The notes: generated from the letters alone by a model not told the origin. Numbered from the stretch's first letter, positions 10,650-19,895 are shown. The stretch is DNA of 64,000 nucleotides from Streptomyces sp. TS71-3 (GCF_018327685.1 NZ_BNEL01000003.1:3534001-3598000); one strand, 5' to 3'. Made by a program: numbers and translations.

Positions 10650-10856
10650 ACGCGGGCACCTCGTGTTCCGTGGGGGGGTCACCGGCCTCTGTGCGGGGAG
10701 CCGGTGGTGCCGGACGGTGCACCACAGTGTCGCGCGCACCGCCCGGCCGCAAGGTGCCCTCACCGGACACCGGCGGCGTGCTCCACGGGCCCGGGCGGCA
10801 GCGGGGACGGCGCGGTGGCCCAGACGGCCGCCCGTGCGCCGTCGCCGTCCCGACGA

Positions 10857-10914
10857 GCCGTTCCCGTACGTCTCCGGGCCGCCCGACGGCGGCCCGGGCA
10901 GGCACGGGAACGGC
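10857..10914 (-). terminator. Nested hairpin after the DUF2264 operon
   Basis: An outer 11-bp inverted repeat (10857-10867 and 10904-10914) encloses a perfect 10-bp stem (10874-10883 and 10888-10897) with a CGAC loop. It lies just past the DUF2264 stop codon. The 286-base gap between the DUF2264 and lactonase genes otherwise holds only the lactonase leader. Confidence 0.75.
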
Positions 10915-10935
10915 GCCCCGCCGATCGGTGTCGGA

Positions 10936-12828
10936 TCAGGGCAGCAGCTCCACCGCCAACGGCTCGAACGCGATCCTCGTGCGCGCGCCGTCCTGAGCCC
11001 AGCGCGCCTCGAAGCCGTCCGCCGTCGCGGTCACCTGCGCCACCGCCTCGGCCAGCGGCAGCGGTTCGTCCTCGGCGGTCAGCGTGGCCAGGGCGGCGTA
11101 CACGCCGGTTCCGCCCGCGTCGTCCGCGGTGAGCCTCGGCACCAGCGCCCACCGGGTGAAGGCGGTGCCCTGCGGCGCGCGGATCTCGTCCGCGGTGTCC
11201 CAGCCGTGCAGCGGGTGGAGTGCGGAGGCCACCGCCTCGTCGGGCCCGGTGGCCCAGCCGGTCTGCCGCAGCCGGGCCCCGTCGGGCGCGCCCGACACCC
11301 GGTGCACCCGCAGCTCGTACCGGCCGCGCACCACCGTCACGCTCGTGACCCGCAGACCCGGCACCATCGGCGCGCCCTCGGGGAAGACGGGCCGGTGCGA
11401 GGACGCCGCCCAGCCCCAGCCGTCGCCCTGCCCCGCGCCCAGCGGCAGGATCCTGCGGCGCGCGCTCTGCACCCCGGCGACCTCGACGGCGAGGTGGTTG
11501 TCGGGGACGTTCACGGCCGACGTGGGCCCCGAGCGGGTCGAGTACGCCGCCCGGTCGTACAGCGGGTCGTCCGCGATGCCGGCCTCGCCCTCGTGCGGGC
11601 GGACGTGGTCCGTGCCGTGGTTGTGCAGCCGCACGATCCCGTCCGCGCGGGTGCTGTGCACCAGCAGGCCGGGCCCGGAGAGGGCGATCACCCGGTCGGG
11701 GCCCTCGCTGGGCGCCCGCTCCTCGGGCGCGGTCCACAGCGGATCGTCGGTCGGCGCGAGCAGCGACACGAAGGCCTTCGAGGCCCAGTACGGCGAGGAC
11801 GGGCCCGAGTAGGGCTGGAGCGTCGCCTCGTGCGGACCGTGCCAGCCCAAGGAGAGCAGTCCGTCGCGGCCGGTCGCGCCCCGGTCCAGGAAGTACTTGA
11901 GCGCCCCGCTGACGATGCGCCGGGAGGCGCCCGGCGCCAGCGGGGTGTGGCCGGTGACCGCGCCGAGAGCCACCGCCGCACCGGTGGCGAACCGGTACGT
12001 CAGGGAGCGGCCGAAGTGCAGCGGGGCGCCGTCGCCGCCGAAGAACAGCCCGAAGCTCTCCAGGTGGGCCCTCAGCCGCGCCCCGTAGCGCTCCGACAGT
12101 TCCGTGTCGCCGCCGAGATGGGCGTCGAGCACCGGGTACAGATGCAGCGCCCAGCCGTTGTAGTGGTCGAAGGCGCGGCCGTCGCCGTCCGAGTACCAGC
12201 CCTCGCCCAGGTACCAGGAGTCCAGCAGCTCCAGTGCCCGCTCGCGGGCCCGGGCCGTCTGGGCGTCGCCTCGGCCCACGGACTGAAGGAAGCCCGCCAC
12301 GGTGAAGGGGAACAGATACCAGTTGTTGGGCGCCGGGGTGTGCCGCAGCGCGCCGCGCAGCCACTCCTCGGCGCGGTCCTGCACGGCCGCGTCGAGCCGG
12401 TCCCACAGCCAGGGCCTGGTCAGCCGCAGCCCCAGCGCCACCGACGCGGACTCCACCATCGGCTGCCCCTGCACGCTGTGGTCCAGGATCAGCGGCCAGG
12501 ACTCGGCGTCGCCACGGCCCGGCGTCCGGGTGCCGGCGTCGAGCCCCGCCGCGTACCGCTCCAGCCAGCCGAACGGGTCCTTCCCGCCCGCCCCAGCGAT
12601 CCGGAAGCCGGCGGCGAGGAACGTGCGGGCGTAGCCCTCCAGGCCGTCCGAGCGCACCCCCGAGCGGGACGGCCGGCCGGGCAGGTCGAGCAGCGCGCTG
12701 CCCGGGGTGGCCCAGCGCCACGCGGCACGCAGCAGGCTGTCGGCCGCGGCCTCCCAGTGCACCCGCGTGTAGCCGGTGTACGGGCTCAGCTCCCGCTCGT
12801 CGCCGGGGAGTTCAAGGGGTGAGCTCAT
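10936..12828 (-). CDS. DUF2264 domain protein (probable glycoside hydrolase)
   Basis: A 630-residue protein matching DUF2264: a helical N-terminal barrel (motifs SWPLILDHSVQGQPMVE, NNWYLFPFTVAGFLQ, YNGWALHLYPVLDAH) and a C-terminal beta-rich part. No signal peptide is visible, so it acts in the cytoplasm. As I recall, relatives have been classed as GH154 with beta-glucuronidase activity; that is knowledge of the family, not something read here. Its ATG overlaps the stop of the dehydrogenase gene by four bases, and it ends a five-gene operon with an importer, so it probably processes the imported sugar. Confidence 0.85.
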   Translation of the reverse strand: MSSPLELPGDERELSPYTGYTRVHWEAAADSLLRAAWRWATPGSALLDLPGRPSRSGVRSDGLEGYARTFLAAGFRIAGAGGKDPFGWLERYAAGLDAGTRTPGRGDAESWPLILDHSVQGQPMVESASVALGLRLTRPWLWDRLDAAVQDRAEEWLRGALRHTPAPNNWYLFPFTVAGFLQSVGRGDAQTARARERALELLDSWYLGEGWYSDGDGRAFDHYNGWALHLYPVLDAHLGGDTELSERYGARLRAHLESFGLFFGGDGAPLHFGRSLTYRFATGAAVALGAVTGHTPLAPGASRRIVSGALKYFLDRGATGRDGLLSLGWHGPHEATLQPYSGPSSPYWASKAFVSLLAPTDDPLWTAPEERAPSEGPDRVIALSGPGLLVHSTRADGIVRLHNHGTDHVRPHEGEAGIADDPLYDRAAYSTRSGPTSAVNVPDNHLAVEVAGVQSARRRILPLGAGQGDGWGWAASSHRPVFPEGAPMVPGLRVTSVTVVRGRYELRVHRVSGAPDGARLRQTGWATGPDEAVASALHPLHGWDTADEIRAPQGTAFTRWALVPRLTADDAGGTGVYAALATLTAEDEPLPLAEAVAQVTATADGFEARWAQDGARTRIAFEPLAVELLP

Positions 12829-13853
12829 GCCAGGAATGCCAGCCTTTCGCGTCGCACGGGATGGGCGAAGCCGTCGCCCGCGGCCCAGCGCTTCACCTCA
12901 CCGATCGCGAGGTCCGCCAAACGCTGCCACTCGTTGCCCTGCGAGCCGGCCAGGTGCGGGGTGATCAGCGCGTTGTCGCAGTCCCACAGCGGGTGGTCCG
13001 CGGGCGGCACCTCGGGGTCGGTGACGTCGAGCACCGCCCGGATCCTGCGCTCCCGCAGGACGTCCACCAGGGCGTCCTGGTCGACGACGGCGCCCCGTGC
13101 GGTGTTGACGAGCACCGCGTCCGGGCGCATCGAGGTGAGCAGGTCACGGCTGACCAGGCCGCGGGTGGCGGGCAGCAGGGGAGTGTGCACGCTGACGATG
13201 TCGCTGCCGGTGAACAGCTCGGGCAGGCTCACCGGCCGGGCCCCGAGCGCGGCCACCTCCTCGTCGGTGACGTACGGGTCGTGCAGCAGGACGTCCAGGT
13301 CGTACGGGCGCAGCAGCTCGATGACGCGCCGGCCGATCAGCGAGGCCGAGAGGATGCCCACCGTGCGCCGGTAGTTGCCGAGGGTGGCCACCACGTTCAG
13401 GGGCTCCTCGCGCCGCCGCGCAGCGCGGTAGGCCGTGGCACGCTCCAGGACCTGCTTCCCGGCGAGCAGGATCATGGCGACGGTGTACTCGGCCACCGGC
13501 AGCGCGTTGGCCGCGGCGGCGGACGACACCTCGATGCCGCGCTCCCAGCACGCCTCGGTGACATGGCCGCGCACCGTGCCGGCGGTGTGCACCACTGCCC
13601 GCAGCCGGGGCGCCGCCGCCAGCACGTCCGCGTCCAGCGGTGGACAGCCCCAGCCCGTGACCAGGAGGTCGACGTCCGCCAGCACCCGGCGGGCGCGGTC
13701 GGTGCCGAAGTCGTCCAGCACGGGCGGTGGGATCAGGTCGCACACCGCACCGAGTGCCTGGAGGGTGCCCGGTGGGAGCACGGCCTGAGCCGCGTCCGGC
13801 TTCATGGCCAGAGCGGTGCGCGGACGAGGACGATCGCTGGGGGCGCCGGGCAT
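12825..13853 (-). CDS. D-2-hydroxyacid dehydrogenase family protein
   Basis: A 342-residue NAD-dependent dehydrogenase. The substrate region, the conserved NTARGAVVDQDAL stretch with its Arg, the acid Glu/Asp region (DVTDPEVPP) and the catalytic His in ITPHLAGS are visible. The dinucleotide glycine motif appears degenerate: the stretch around VGILSASLIGRRVIELL is less Gly-rich than usual. The ATG has AGGAG four bases upstream. It sits between the importer and the DUF2264 gene, so it may oxidise or reduce a sugar acid released from the imported glycoside. The substrate is not predictable. Confidence 0.88.
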   Translation of the reverse strand: MPGAPSDRPRPRTALAMKPDAAQAVLPPGTLQALGAVCDLIPPPVLDDFGTDRARRVLADVDLLVTGWGCPPLDADVLAAAPRLRAVVHTAGTVRGHVTEACWERGIEVSSAAAANALPVAEYTVAMILLAGKQVLERATAYRAARRREEPLNVVATLGNYRRTVGILSASLIGRRVIELLRPYDLDVLLHDPYVTDEEVAALGARPVSLPELFTGSDIVSVHTPLLPATRGLVSRDLLTSMRPDAVLVNTARGAVVDQDALVDVLRERRIRAVLDVTDPEVPPADHPLWDCDNALITPHLAGSQGNEWQRLADLAIGEVKRWAAGDGFAHPVRRERLAFLA

Positions 13854-13900
13854 TCTTCTCCTTTGCGTACGGCCTTCGGTCGCGGGGGTGCGGCCGGGGC

Positions 13901-14779
13901 CTATTTCACCGCCCCGGCCGTCAGGCCGGACCGCCAGAAGCGCTGCAGCAGGGCGAAGGCGAGGATCAGCGGGAGCACCGCGAGCAGCGATCCCGCGATG
14001 ACCACGGGGTAGTAGTCGGGTGTGACGGTGGCCTGGCTGTTCCAGGAGAACAGGCCGAGGCTCACCGGATACAGATGCTGGTCGGAGAGCATCACCAGGG
14101 GCAGGAAGAAGTTGTTCCAGATGCCGGTGAGCTGGAAGAGGAAGACGGTGACGATGCCCGGTCCCAGCATCCGCAGTGAGACCTTCGCATATGTCGCCAG
14201 CTCACCCGCGCCGTCCACCCGTGCCGCCTCCAGCACCTCGTCGGGAACGTACCCCTGGCTGAAGATACGCCCCAGGTAGACACCGAACGGGTTGAACAGC
14301 ACCGGGATGAAGACGGACCAGAAGGTGTTGACCAGCCCCGTGCCCGACGCCATCAGGTACAGCGGCAGCGCCAGCACGGTCTGTGGCACCATGACCGCGG
14401 CGAGGACCAGGCCGAAGAGCTTCTCCTTGTGCCGGAAGCGGTACTTGTCGAAGGCGTAGCCGCAGGCCGTGCTGATCAGCGCGCCGAGCGCGGCACCCAG
14501 CACGGCGTAGAGCAGGCTGTTGAGGTACCACCGCCCGTACAGTCCGCCGTCCTGGGTGAACAGCGCCCGCAGGTTGGTGAAGAACGCGAAGTCGTGCAAC
14601 GACAGCACATCGCTGCCGAACAGCGCGTCCCTGCCCTTGGTGGCGGCCAGCACCAGCCACAGCACCGGCAGCAGCGTGTACAGCACCGACACCGCCACCA
14701 CCAGGTTCACGGTGGAGCGGCCGAGCAGCCGGGGCCGCAGCGCGACGGTGCCGCCCGCCCCGATGTCACGGGCACTCAT
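13901..14779 (-). CDS. Sugar ABC transporter permease (MalG type), second importer
   Basis: A 292-residue permease with about six membrane segments and the EAA loop LEAARVDGAGELATYAKVSL. It ends in LTAGAVK like the MalG-type permease at 1585-2481. Its ATG overlaps the stop of the partner permease (ATGA), which fixes the start at 14779. It belongs to the second importer operon, again without an ATPase gene. Confidence 0.93.
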   Translation of the reverse strand: MSARDIGAGGTVALRPRLLGRSTVNLVVAVSVLYTLLPVLWLVLAATKGRDALFGSDVLSLHDFAFFTNLRALFTQDGGLYGRWYLNSLLYAVLGAALGALISTACGYAFDKYRFRHKEKLFGLVLAAVMVPQTVLALPLYLMASGTGLVNTFWSVFIPVLFNPFGVYLGRIFSQGYVPDEVLEAARVDGAGELATYAKVSLRMLGPGIVTVFLFQLTGIWNNFFLPLVMLSDQHLYPVSLGLFSWNSQATVTPDYYPVVIAGSLLAVLPLILAFALLQRFWRSGLTAGAVK

Positions 14780-15774
14780 GCCGCCACCTCCCGTCGCGCC
14801 GCACGGGCGCTCCTGGCGTCGAGCCTGCTGGTCCAGCGCGTGACGCCGTACGACAGCGCGATGGTGCACACCAGCAGCACCACGGACGCGGCCGCGGCGA
14901 GGCCGTAGTTGTTGCGATTGAACGCGGCGTCGTAGATGTACATGCTGGGAGAGAAGCGCGAGCTGATCATCGGTGTGTTCTGGCTGAGCAGCATCGGCTC
15001 GGTGAACAGCTGCAGGGCGAAGATCAACGTGAACATCGCCACCATCACGATCGACGCCCTGATCAGCGGCGTCTTGACCTGCAACGCGGTGCGCACCGGC
15101 CCCGCGCCGTCGACCACCGCGGCCTCCACCACCTCGTGCGGCACGGCCTGGAGCGCGGCGTAGAAGACCACCATGTTGTAGCCGACGTTGCTCCACAGGG
15201 CGATGTTCACCATGGACGGCACGACCGTGTGGATGCCGAGGAAGTCCACGGTGATCCCGGCGTTGCCCAGCAGGTCGATCACCGGGGAGAGGCCCGGCGT
15301 GTACAGGTACAGCCAGATGATGGCGGCGATGATGCCGGGCACCGCGTGCGGCAGGAACAGCCCGAGCTGCGCCCACGATCGCAGCCGTACCACTCCCGAG
15401 TCCAGCAGCAGCGCGAGGGCGAGCGCGCAGAGCACCATCACGGGGATGTAGATGACGCAGTACAGCACCACGATGCCGAGCCCGCTGAGGAAGGTGGGGT
15501 CGGTCAGCACCGCCGCGTAGCTGCGCAGGCCCACGAAGACGGTGCGCTCCGGACCGAAGCCGAGGCCCGGCTCGTCGGCGCCGAAGAAGCTGAGCCACAC
15601 GGCCGTCGCGACGGGGATGAGGAAGACCGTCACGAGGAGGGCGAAGAACGGTGTCATCAGGATTCCGCAGGCGCCGAGCTGGCGGCGTCGCGCGGTGCGG
15701 CCCGCACCGCGCTTCGCGGGCACCGCGGTGGGGGAGCGCTCGCCCGCGGCGGGCAGGGGGGCGGTCGTGGTCAT
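14776..15774 (-). CDS. Sugar ABC transporter permease (MalF type), second importer
   Basis: A 332-residue permease with a basic N-terminus, a long first hydrophobic segment (LMTPFFALLVTVFLIPVATA) and the EAA loop VEAAVVDGAGPVRTALQV. The ATG at 15774 (MTTTAPLP) is chosen over an upstream frame because it leaves a normal cytoplasmic tail. It follows the binding-protein gene after 70 bases that hold a hairpin, and overlaps the next permease. Confidence 0.92.
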   Translation of the reverse strand: MTTTAPLPAAGERSPTAVPAKRGAGRTARRRQLGACGILMTPFFALLVTVFLIPVATAVWLSFFGADEPGLGFGPERTVFVGLRSYAAVLTDPTFLSGLGIVVLYCVIYIPVMVLCALALALLLDSGVVRLRSWAQLGLFLPHAVPGIIAAIIWLYLYTPGLSPVIDLLGNAGITVDFLGIHTVVPSMVNIALWSNVGYNMVVFYAALQAVPHEVVEAAVVDGAGPVRTALQVKTPLIRASIVMVAMFTLIFALQLFTEPMLLSQNTPMISSRFSPSMYIYDAAFNRNNYGLAAAASVVLLVCTIALSYGVTRWTSRLDARSARAARREVAA

Positions 15775-15819
15775 GGAGGTGTCACCTGCCTCTCTACTGC
15801 TGTGGTCACTGCGGTGCGT

Positions 15820-15840
15820 GCCGCCGGGCCGGCCGGCGGC
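15820..15840 (-). promoter_or_regulatory. Hairpin between binding-protein and permease genes
   Basis: Arms GCCGCCGG (15820-15827) and CCGGCGGC (15833-15840) pair perfectly with a five-base loop. It sits in the 70-base gap after the binding-protein gene. Such hairpins often protect or partly end the transcript so that the binding protein is made in excess over the permeases. Confidence 0.5.
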
Positions 15841-15844
15841 CACG

Positions 15845-17293
15845 TCATGTGCTGTGCTCGGTGGTGGAGAGCCCGAGCGCCTTGAGGTCGGGCATGGTTC
15901 CGCGCTGCGCCTGGCGTACCGCGGCGATGACGGATCCCTGACCGCCGGTCATCCGCGCGAAGCCGTCCTGCATCAGCCTGATGGTGGGCCGCATCCGGGG
16001 GCCCCAGCGCCAGCTGTCGCGGATCTTGTGCGCCTCGTCGTCGAAGAGCCGGTAGATGTCCTGGCCGCCGTAGTAGGAGCGGTCGAAGGCCTTCCGGTCC
16101 ACTCCGAGGAGGCTGGGCACGGCCGGGTACTGGCTGCTGGCGCCGCTGGAGAGGCGGGCGCGCAGCGCGGCCGGGTCGGAGACCTGCCAGGCGATGAACT
16201 CCATCGCGGCCTCCGGGTTCCGGCAGTCCTTGGTGACGGAGAAGGTGGAGCCGCCCTGCGTGCCCACCACCGGCCTGTCCGGATCCCACTGGGGCAGCGG
16301 CGCGATCCGCCACTGGCCCTTCTGCGCAGGCCGGGCGCCCATCTGCGCGCCGGCGTCCCACGCTCCGGAGAACCGCGCGAGCACCATGCCCTTGCCGATC
16401 TGGGCGTCGTTCTGCCGGCCCGTCCCGGGATTGGCGAAGACCAGGTCCTCGTCGATCAGCCGCTGCCAGAAGGCGGCGACCCGGCGGGTGGCCTCGTCGG
16501 CGAGCGAGATGTTCCAGGCGCCGTCCCTCAGGTCGTACCACTGTGCGCCGGCCTGCCAGGCGTGGGCCGCGAACGTCTCGCCGCCGTCGGTGGGGAAGAC
16601 CGCGAGGCGCCGATTCGGCGCCTTCTTCCGCACGGTGCGTGCGGCCTGCTCGAACTCGTCCCAGGTCCGGGGCACCTGGATGCCGAACTGCTCGAAGTAG
16701 TCCCTGCGGTAGTGCATCACCATCGGTTCGACGTCGACCGGCACCGTGTAGATCCGCTTCTCGAACGTCGTCAGGCCCAGCGCCTGCGGCAGCAGCCGGG
16801 CCCGCAGCCGGTCGTCCACCAGGTCGGTGATGTCGCGGGCCACACCGTCGATGGCGAACTCGGGCACCTCGGGGTACTCGATGGTGGCCACGTCGGGGGA
16901 GTTGCCGGCCCGGGCGGCGTTGCTGAGCTTGAGGTAGCCGCCCGCGGCGCCCGACGGTATCTGCTCGAAGTCGATCTGGAGCCTGTCGTGGCTGCGGTTG
17001 AACGCGTCCACCACCTCCTGGCTGCCGCGCAGTGCCGACCAGAACGTGATGCGGGTGACCCCGCGCGAGCCGCGCGAGGAGCCACCGCCGCCCCCGCAGG
17101 CACTGAGCGCGCCCGCCAGCGGCGCGGCACCGAGCGCGGTGAGCACGGACCGCCGGCTCCTGCCCGGACGCTCGGGGGCGGGCGGCGCCGGCACCTGCGG
17201 TGCGGCGGCTCCGTCCGCTGCGGCCCGTTCCACCGGGGCGCGGCGTGGGCGTGGTGCGGGCACCGCATGCGGTGCGGGCAGTCGACTGGTCAT
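15845..17293 (-). CDS. Sugar ABC transporter substrate-binding protein, second importer
   Basis: A 482-residue family-1 solute-binding protein. The N-terminus is unusually long and Pro/Ala-rich (about 45 residues) before a twin-arginine motif, SRRSVLTALG, and a lipobox ending ALSACGG near residue 65, so it looks like a Tat-exported lipoprotein. The ATG at 17293 has GGGAGG at good spacing, but a start nearer the RR motif is possible. It is the first gene of the importer/dehydrogenase/DUF2264 operon, downstream of the DeoR/LacI hybrid regulator. The ligand is unknown; a glycoside or uronic-acid-containing sugar is a guess from the operon. Confidence 0.9.
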   Translation of the reverse strand: MTSRLPAPHAVPAPRPRRAPVERAAADGAAAPQVPAPPAPERPGRSRRSVLTALGAAPLAGALSACGGGGGSSRGSRGVTRITFWSALRGSQEVVDAFNRSHDRLQIDFEQIPSGAAGGYLKLSNAARAGNSPDVATIEYPEVPEFAIDGVARDITDLVDDRLRARLLPQALGLTTFEKRIYTVPVDVEPMVMHYRRDYFEQFGIQVPRTWDEFEQAARTVRKKAPNRRLAVFPTDGGETFAAHAWQAGAQWYDLRDGAWNISLADEATRRVAAFWQRLIDEDLVFANPGTGRQNDAQIGKGMVLARFSGAWDAGAQMGARPAQKGQWRIAPLPQWDPDRPVVGTQGGSTFSVTKDCRNPEAAMEFIAWQVSDPAALRARLSSGASSQYPAVPSLLGVDRKAFDRSYYGGQDIYRLFDDEAHKIRDSWRWGPRMRPTIRLMQDGFARMTGGQGSVIAAVRQAQRGTMPDLKALGLSTTEHST

Positions 17294-17328
17294 GGCGGCC
17301 TCCCGCGGCTCCGGGGTGAGACACGGGC

Positions 17329-17357
17329 ATCCTGATCGCTTGACCAGACATGGTCAA
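17329..17357 (-). promoter_or_regulatory. Promoter with overlapping operator TTGACC-N6-GGTCAA
   Basis: A perfect inverted repeat, TTGACC (17340-17345) and GGTCAA (17352-17357), overlaps the -35 box of a good minus-strand promoter: TTGACC, 17 bases, then CAGGAT (17329-17334). It lies between the regulator stop (17393) and the binding-protein start (17293). A second GGTCAAACGATCA copy near 17383-17395 may be an auxiliary half-site. The likely binder is the upstream DeoR/LacI hybrid. Confidence 0.65.
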
Positions 17358-17392
17358 TAGATCGATCAGGAGAACTTAAAGCGGTCAAACGA

Positions 17393-18532
17393 TCAGTCAG
17401 CGGACCCTGGCGGGGCGGCCACCGCCGAGCCGCGCCGCTTCAGCTCCGGCAGCAGCTCCAACCTGCGCACCGGCGCCGGCGCGGAGCCCTCCGGCTGCCC
17501 GAGGCGCCGCAGCAGCAGCTCGGCCGCGGCCCGCCCGATCTCCGCCTTCGGCGGCGCGACCGCCGTGAGCGGCGTGCTGCCCAGCGCCGCCACGCCGTCG
17601 TCGTAGGCCACCACCGAGCAGTCCCGCGGCACCCGCACGCCACGCTCCATCAGCCGCTGCACCAGCATCAGGGCGTCCACGTCGCCGTGCAGCACCGCGG
17701 CCGTCGCGCCCCGCTCGCGCAGCACGGCCGCGAGGTCGAGCGGTCCGGTGTGGCCGGCCGCGTCACCGGTGCCGTCCGCGCCCGGCTCGAAGGGGGCCGC
17801 GTCGGGCGAGCTGAGCGCCACCGACCAGTCCTCGACCTCGGGCCGGGTGGCCGCGATCTCGGCGAACGCCGCGCGGATCGCCCGCGCCGTCGGGCTGTCG
17901 TTCCGCGCGGCCAGCACGATCCGCCGGTGGCCGAGGGACACCAGGTGGTCCACGGCGAGGTGGGTGCCGTACCAGTGGTCGGAGCAGACCGAGTCGAGGG
18001 CGTGCAGGGCGCTGCCGGAGCGCGGCCTGCGCTCCATCAGGACGGTGGGCACGTCCAGGGCGGCCAGCCAGCCGTAGTCGGCCTCCTCGGCGGCGGCGCT
18101 GCGCCACCGGGGCGCGATGATCAGGCCGCGGGCGCCGCCGGCCAGCGCCCGCTCCACCAGGGGGCGTTCGGCACCGGCCGCGATCGGGGCGATGTGCAGG
18201 GCGATCCGCAGGCCGGCCTCCTCCAGGACCGAACGCGTCCCGTGCAGCGCCTCGTAGAGGTAGGAGTGGCGCTCGGGGACGATCACCCCGACCGCGGCTC
18301 CGTGCCCCGGCGGGTCCTGGGCCGGTGGCGCCTGCGCGCCGGCCGCCGCCACCGAGCGGGCCACTCCGTGCCCCCTGGTCAGCTTGCCCGCGCGCTCCAG
18401 CTCCTCCACGTCGCGGCGCACCGTGACGACCGAGACGCCCAGCTCCGACGCGAGTTCCGTGACCCGGGCCGCGCCACGCGCGTCCACCGCGGCGAGGATC
18501 CGCCGGCGCCGCACATCGACCGAGTCCCGCAT
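17393..18532 (-). CDS. DeoR-HTH / LacI-sensor hybrid regulator
   Basis: A 379-residue regulator with an unusual pairing: a DeoR-type helix-turn-helix at residues 1-60 (RRRRILAAVDARG, VSVVTVRRDVEELERAGKL) joined to a periplasmic-binding-protein-like sugar domain of the LacI class (about 80-350, with GVIVPERHSYLYEAL, VDHLVSLGHRRIVL and VVAYDDG). It lies just upstream of the second importer operon on the same strand, with a promoter and operator in the 99-base gap. It most likely represses that operon until a sugar binds. Confidence 0.9.
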   Translation of the reverse strand: MRDSVDVRRRRILAAVDARGAARVTELASELGVSVVTVRRDVEELERAGKLTRGHGVARSVAAAGAQAPPAQDPPGHGAAVGVIVPERHSYLYEALHGTRSVLEEAGLRIALHIAPIAAGAERPLVERALAGGARGLIIAPRWRSAAAEEADYGWLAALDVPTVLMERRPRSGSALHALDSVCSDHWYGTHLAVDHLVSLGHRRIVLAARNDSPTARAIRAAFAEIAATRPEVEDWSVALSSPDAAPFEPGADGTGDAAGHTGPLDLAAVLRERGATAAVLHGDVDALMLVQRLMERGVRVPRDCSVVAYDDGVAALGSTPLTAVAPPKAEIGRAAAELLLRRLGQPEGSAPAPVRRLELLPELKRRGSAVAAPPGSAD

Positions 18533-18674
18533 GCTGACCGCCCTCTCGCCGTGCTCCGGCGGATGTTCGTTTGAACGCTTTCCTCGGCAGGATAACGATC
18601 AGGCGGGTGCGGCTGTCCAGCCGTGTTCCGGACGACCTCACGTCCACCGGACGCCCCTGGCCCCTGACCGCCCC

Positions 18675-19691
18675 TCAGGACGACTCGCGCACGACCAGCT
18701 CCGTCGGCAGGACGAGATGCCGCCTGGGAGCATCGGGGTCGGCGATCTCCTCCAGGAGCACCCGGGCGATGGTCTCGCCGATCTCCTCCACCGGCTGCCG
18801 CACGCTGGTCAGCGGGGGACTGGTGTGCCGGGCTATGATCGAGTCCTCGAAACCGATCACCGCGATGTCGTCCGGGACCCTCCTGCCCTGGCGCCTCAGC
18901 TCCAGCAGGGCACCGGCCGCCATCACGTCGGAGGCCGCGAACACCGCGTCCAGGTCCGGCGCCTCGCCGAGGAGCCCGCGCATCGCGCGCTCGCCGCCCT
19001 CCTCGGTGAAGTCGGAGACCGCCACCAGCGGGTCGCCGTGCGGGCGCCCTGCCCCGGCCAGTGCCTCGACCCAGCCGCCCAGACGCGCCCGGCCCACGTC
19101 CATGTCCTGGGGTCCCGCGATCGTGGCGATCGTCCGGCGCCCGCGGTCCATCAGGTGCCGCACGGCCGCCGCCGCGCCCCCGGCGTTGTCCGAGTGCACA
19201 TGGCTGAGCGACTCGTCGGGCGAGCGCCGCCCGGCCAGCACCGTGGGCAGCCCCATCTCCTCCAGCAGGCCGGGCAGCGGGTCCTTGGCGTGGACGGACA
19301 CCAGCAGGACGCCGTCCACCCGGCGTGCCGCCACGGTCTCGGTGAGCCGGTCCAGCTCGCTCTGGTCGCGGACGAGTACCAGTTGGAGCTGGGTCCCGCT
19401 CGCGGCGAGAGAGGTGCTGACGCCCCGGATGACCGCGGAGAAGTAGGGCTCGGAGCCCAGCCGGCTCTCCGACTCCGGGATCACCAGCGCGATGGCGTCC
19501 GTCCGGCTGGTGACCAGGCCCCGTGCCACCGAGTTCGGGACGTACTTCAGCTCCGCGATCGCCGCCAGCACGGCCGCGCGTGCCGCGTCGCTGACCAGAT
19601 CCGAGCCATTGATCACCCGGGACACCGTGGTGCGGCCGACCCCGGCGCGCGCGGCCACGGTCTTGATCGTCGGCCGTCGCCTGCCCGCCAT
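18675..19691 (-). CDS. LacI-family transcriptional regulator (second copy)
   Basis: A 338-residue repressor. The N-terminal HTH reads TIKTVAARAGVGRTTVSRVINGS, with the LacI hinge following (VARGLVTSRTDAIALV) and then the sugar-binding core. The ATG at 19691 has an excellent AAGGAGG site two bases upstream of the spacer; upstream codons are not needed. It is divergent from the third importer with a 294-base gap that carries two TGGGAACGTTCCCA sites. The layout (LacI, then E-F-G and a GH1 gene) matches the Streptomyces cebR-cebEFG-bglC locus, but the operator is not the CebR sequence TGGGAGCGCTCCCA, so this is probably a paralogue with another ligand. Confidence 0.93.
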   Translation of the reverse strand: MAGRRRPTIKTVAARAGVGRTTVSRVINGSDLVSDAARAAVLAAIAELKYVPNSVARGLVTSRTDAIALVIPESESRLGSEPYFSAVIRGVSTSLAASGTQLQLVLVRDQSELDRLTETVAARRVDGVLLVSVHAKDPLPGLLEEMGLPTVLAGRRSPDESLSHVHSDNAGGAAAAVRHLMDRGRRTIATIAGPQDMDVGRARLGGWVEALAGAGRPHGDPLVAVSDFTEEGGERAMRGLLGEAPDLDAVFAASDVMAAGALLELRRQGRRVPDDIAVIGFEDSIIARHTSPPLTSVRQPVEEIGETIARVLLEEIADPDAPRRHLVLPTELVVRESS

Positions 19692-19820
19692 GGCCCCTCC
19701 TTGCCTGCCCGCGGTCCGGACGCCCGCAACCAGCGCATTCTGCCAGAAGTACGAGGCGCGAACGCCCCCTGTGCACGGTGCCCCCACGACACCGAACCGC
19801 AACGAAGTACCCCTGTCTCC

Positions 19821-19850
19821 TTGACAGGTTCAACGTCGGCCAGTCACGCT
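19821..19850 (+). promoter_or_regulatory. Candidate promoter for the third importer
   Basis: A perfect -35 TTGACA (19821-19826) is followed after 17-18 bases by a weak -10 (TCACGCT, 19844-19850). A small inverted repeat, CCTGTC/GACAGG (19812-19828), overlaps the -35. Both LacI operators lie just downstream of the expected start. Confidence 0.4.
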
Positions 19851-19861
19851 TCGGGCACCTT

Positions 19862-19875
19862 TGGGAACGTTCCCA
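19862..19875. promoter_or_regulatory. LacI operator 1, TGGGAACGTTCCCA
   Basis: A perfect 14-bp palindrome inside an 18-base stretch that is repeated exactly 34 bases downstream. It lies between the LacI gene at 18675-19691 and the binding-protein gene at 19986. Confidence 0.85.
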
Positions 19876-19895
19876 CCGTACATCCAGCGCGCCGT

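Noticed and set aside
17340..17357. DasR site at the second importer promoter
   Set aside because: The arms are TTGACC/GGTCAA, the reverse of DasR arms TGGTC/GACCA, so it was assigned to the local regulator instead.
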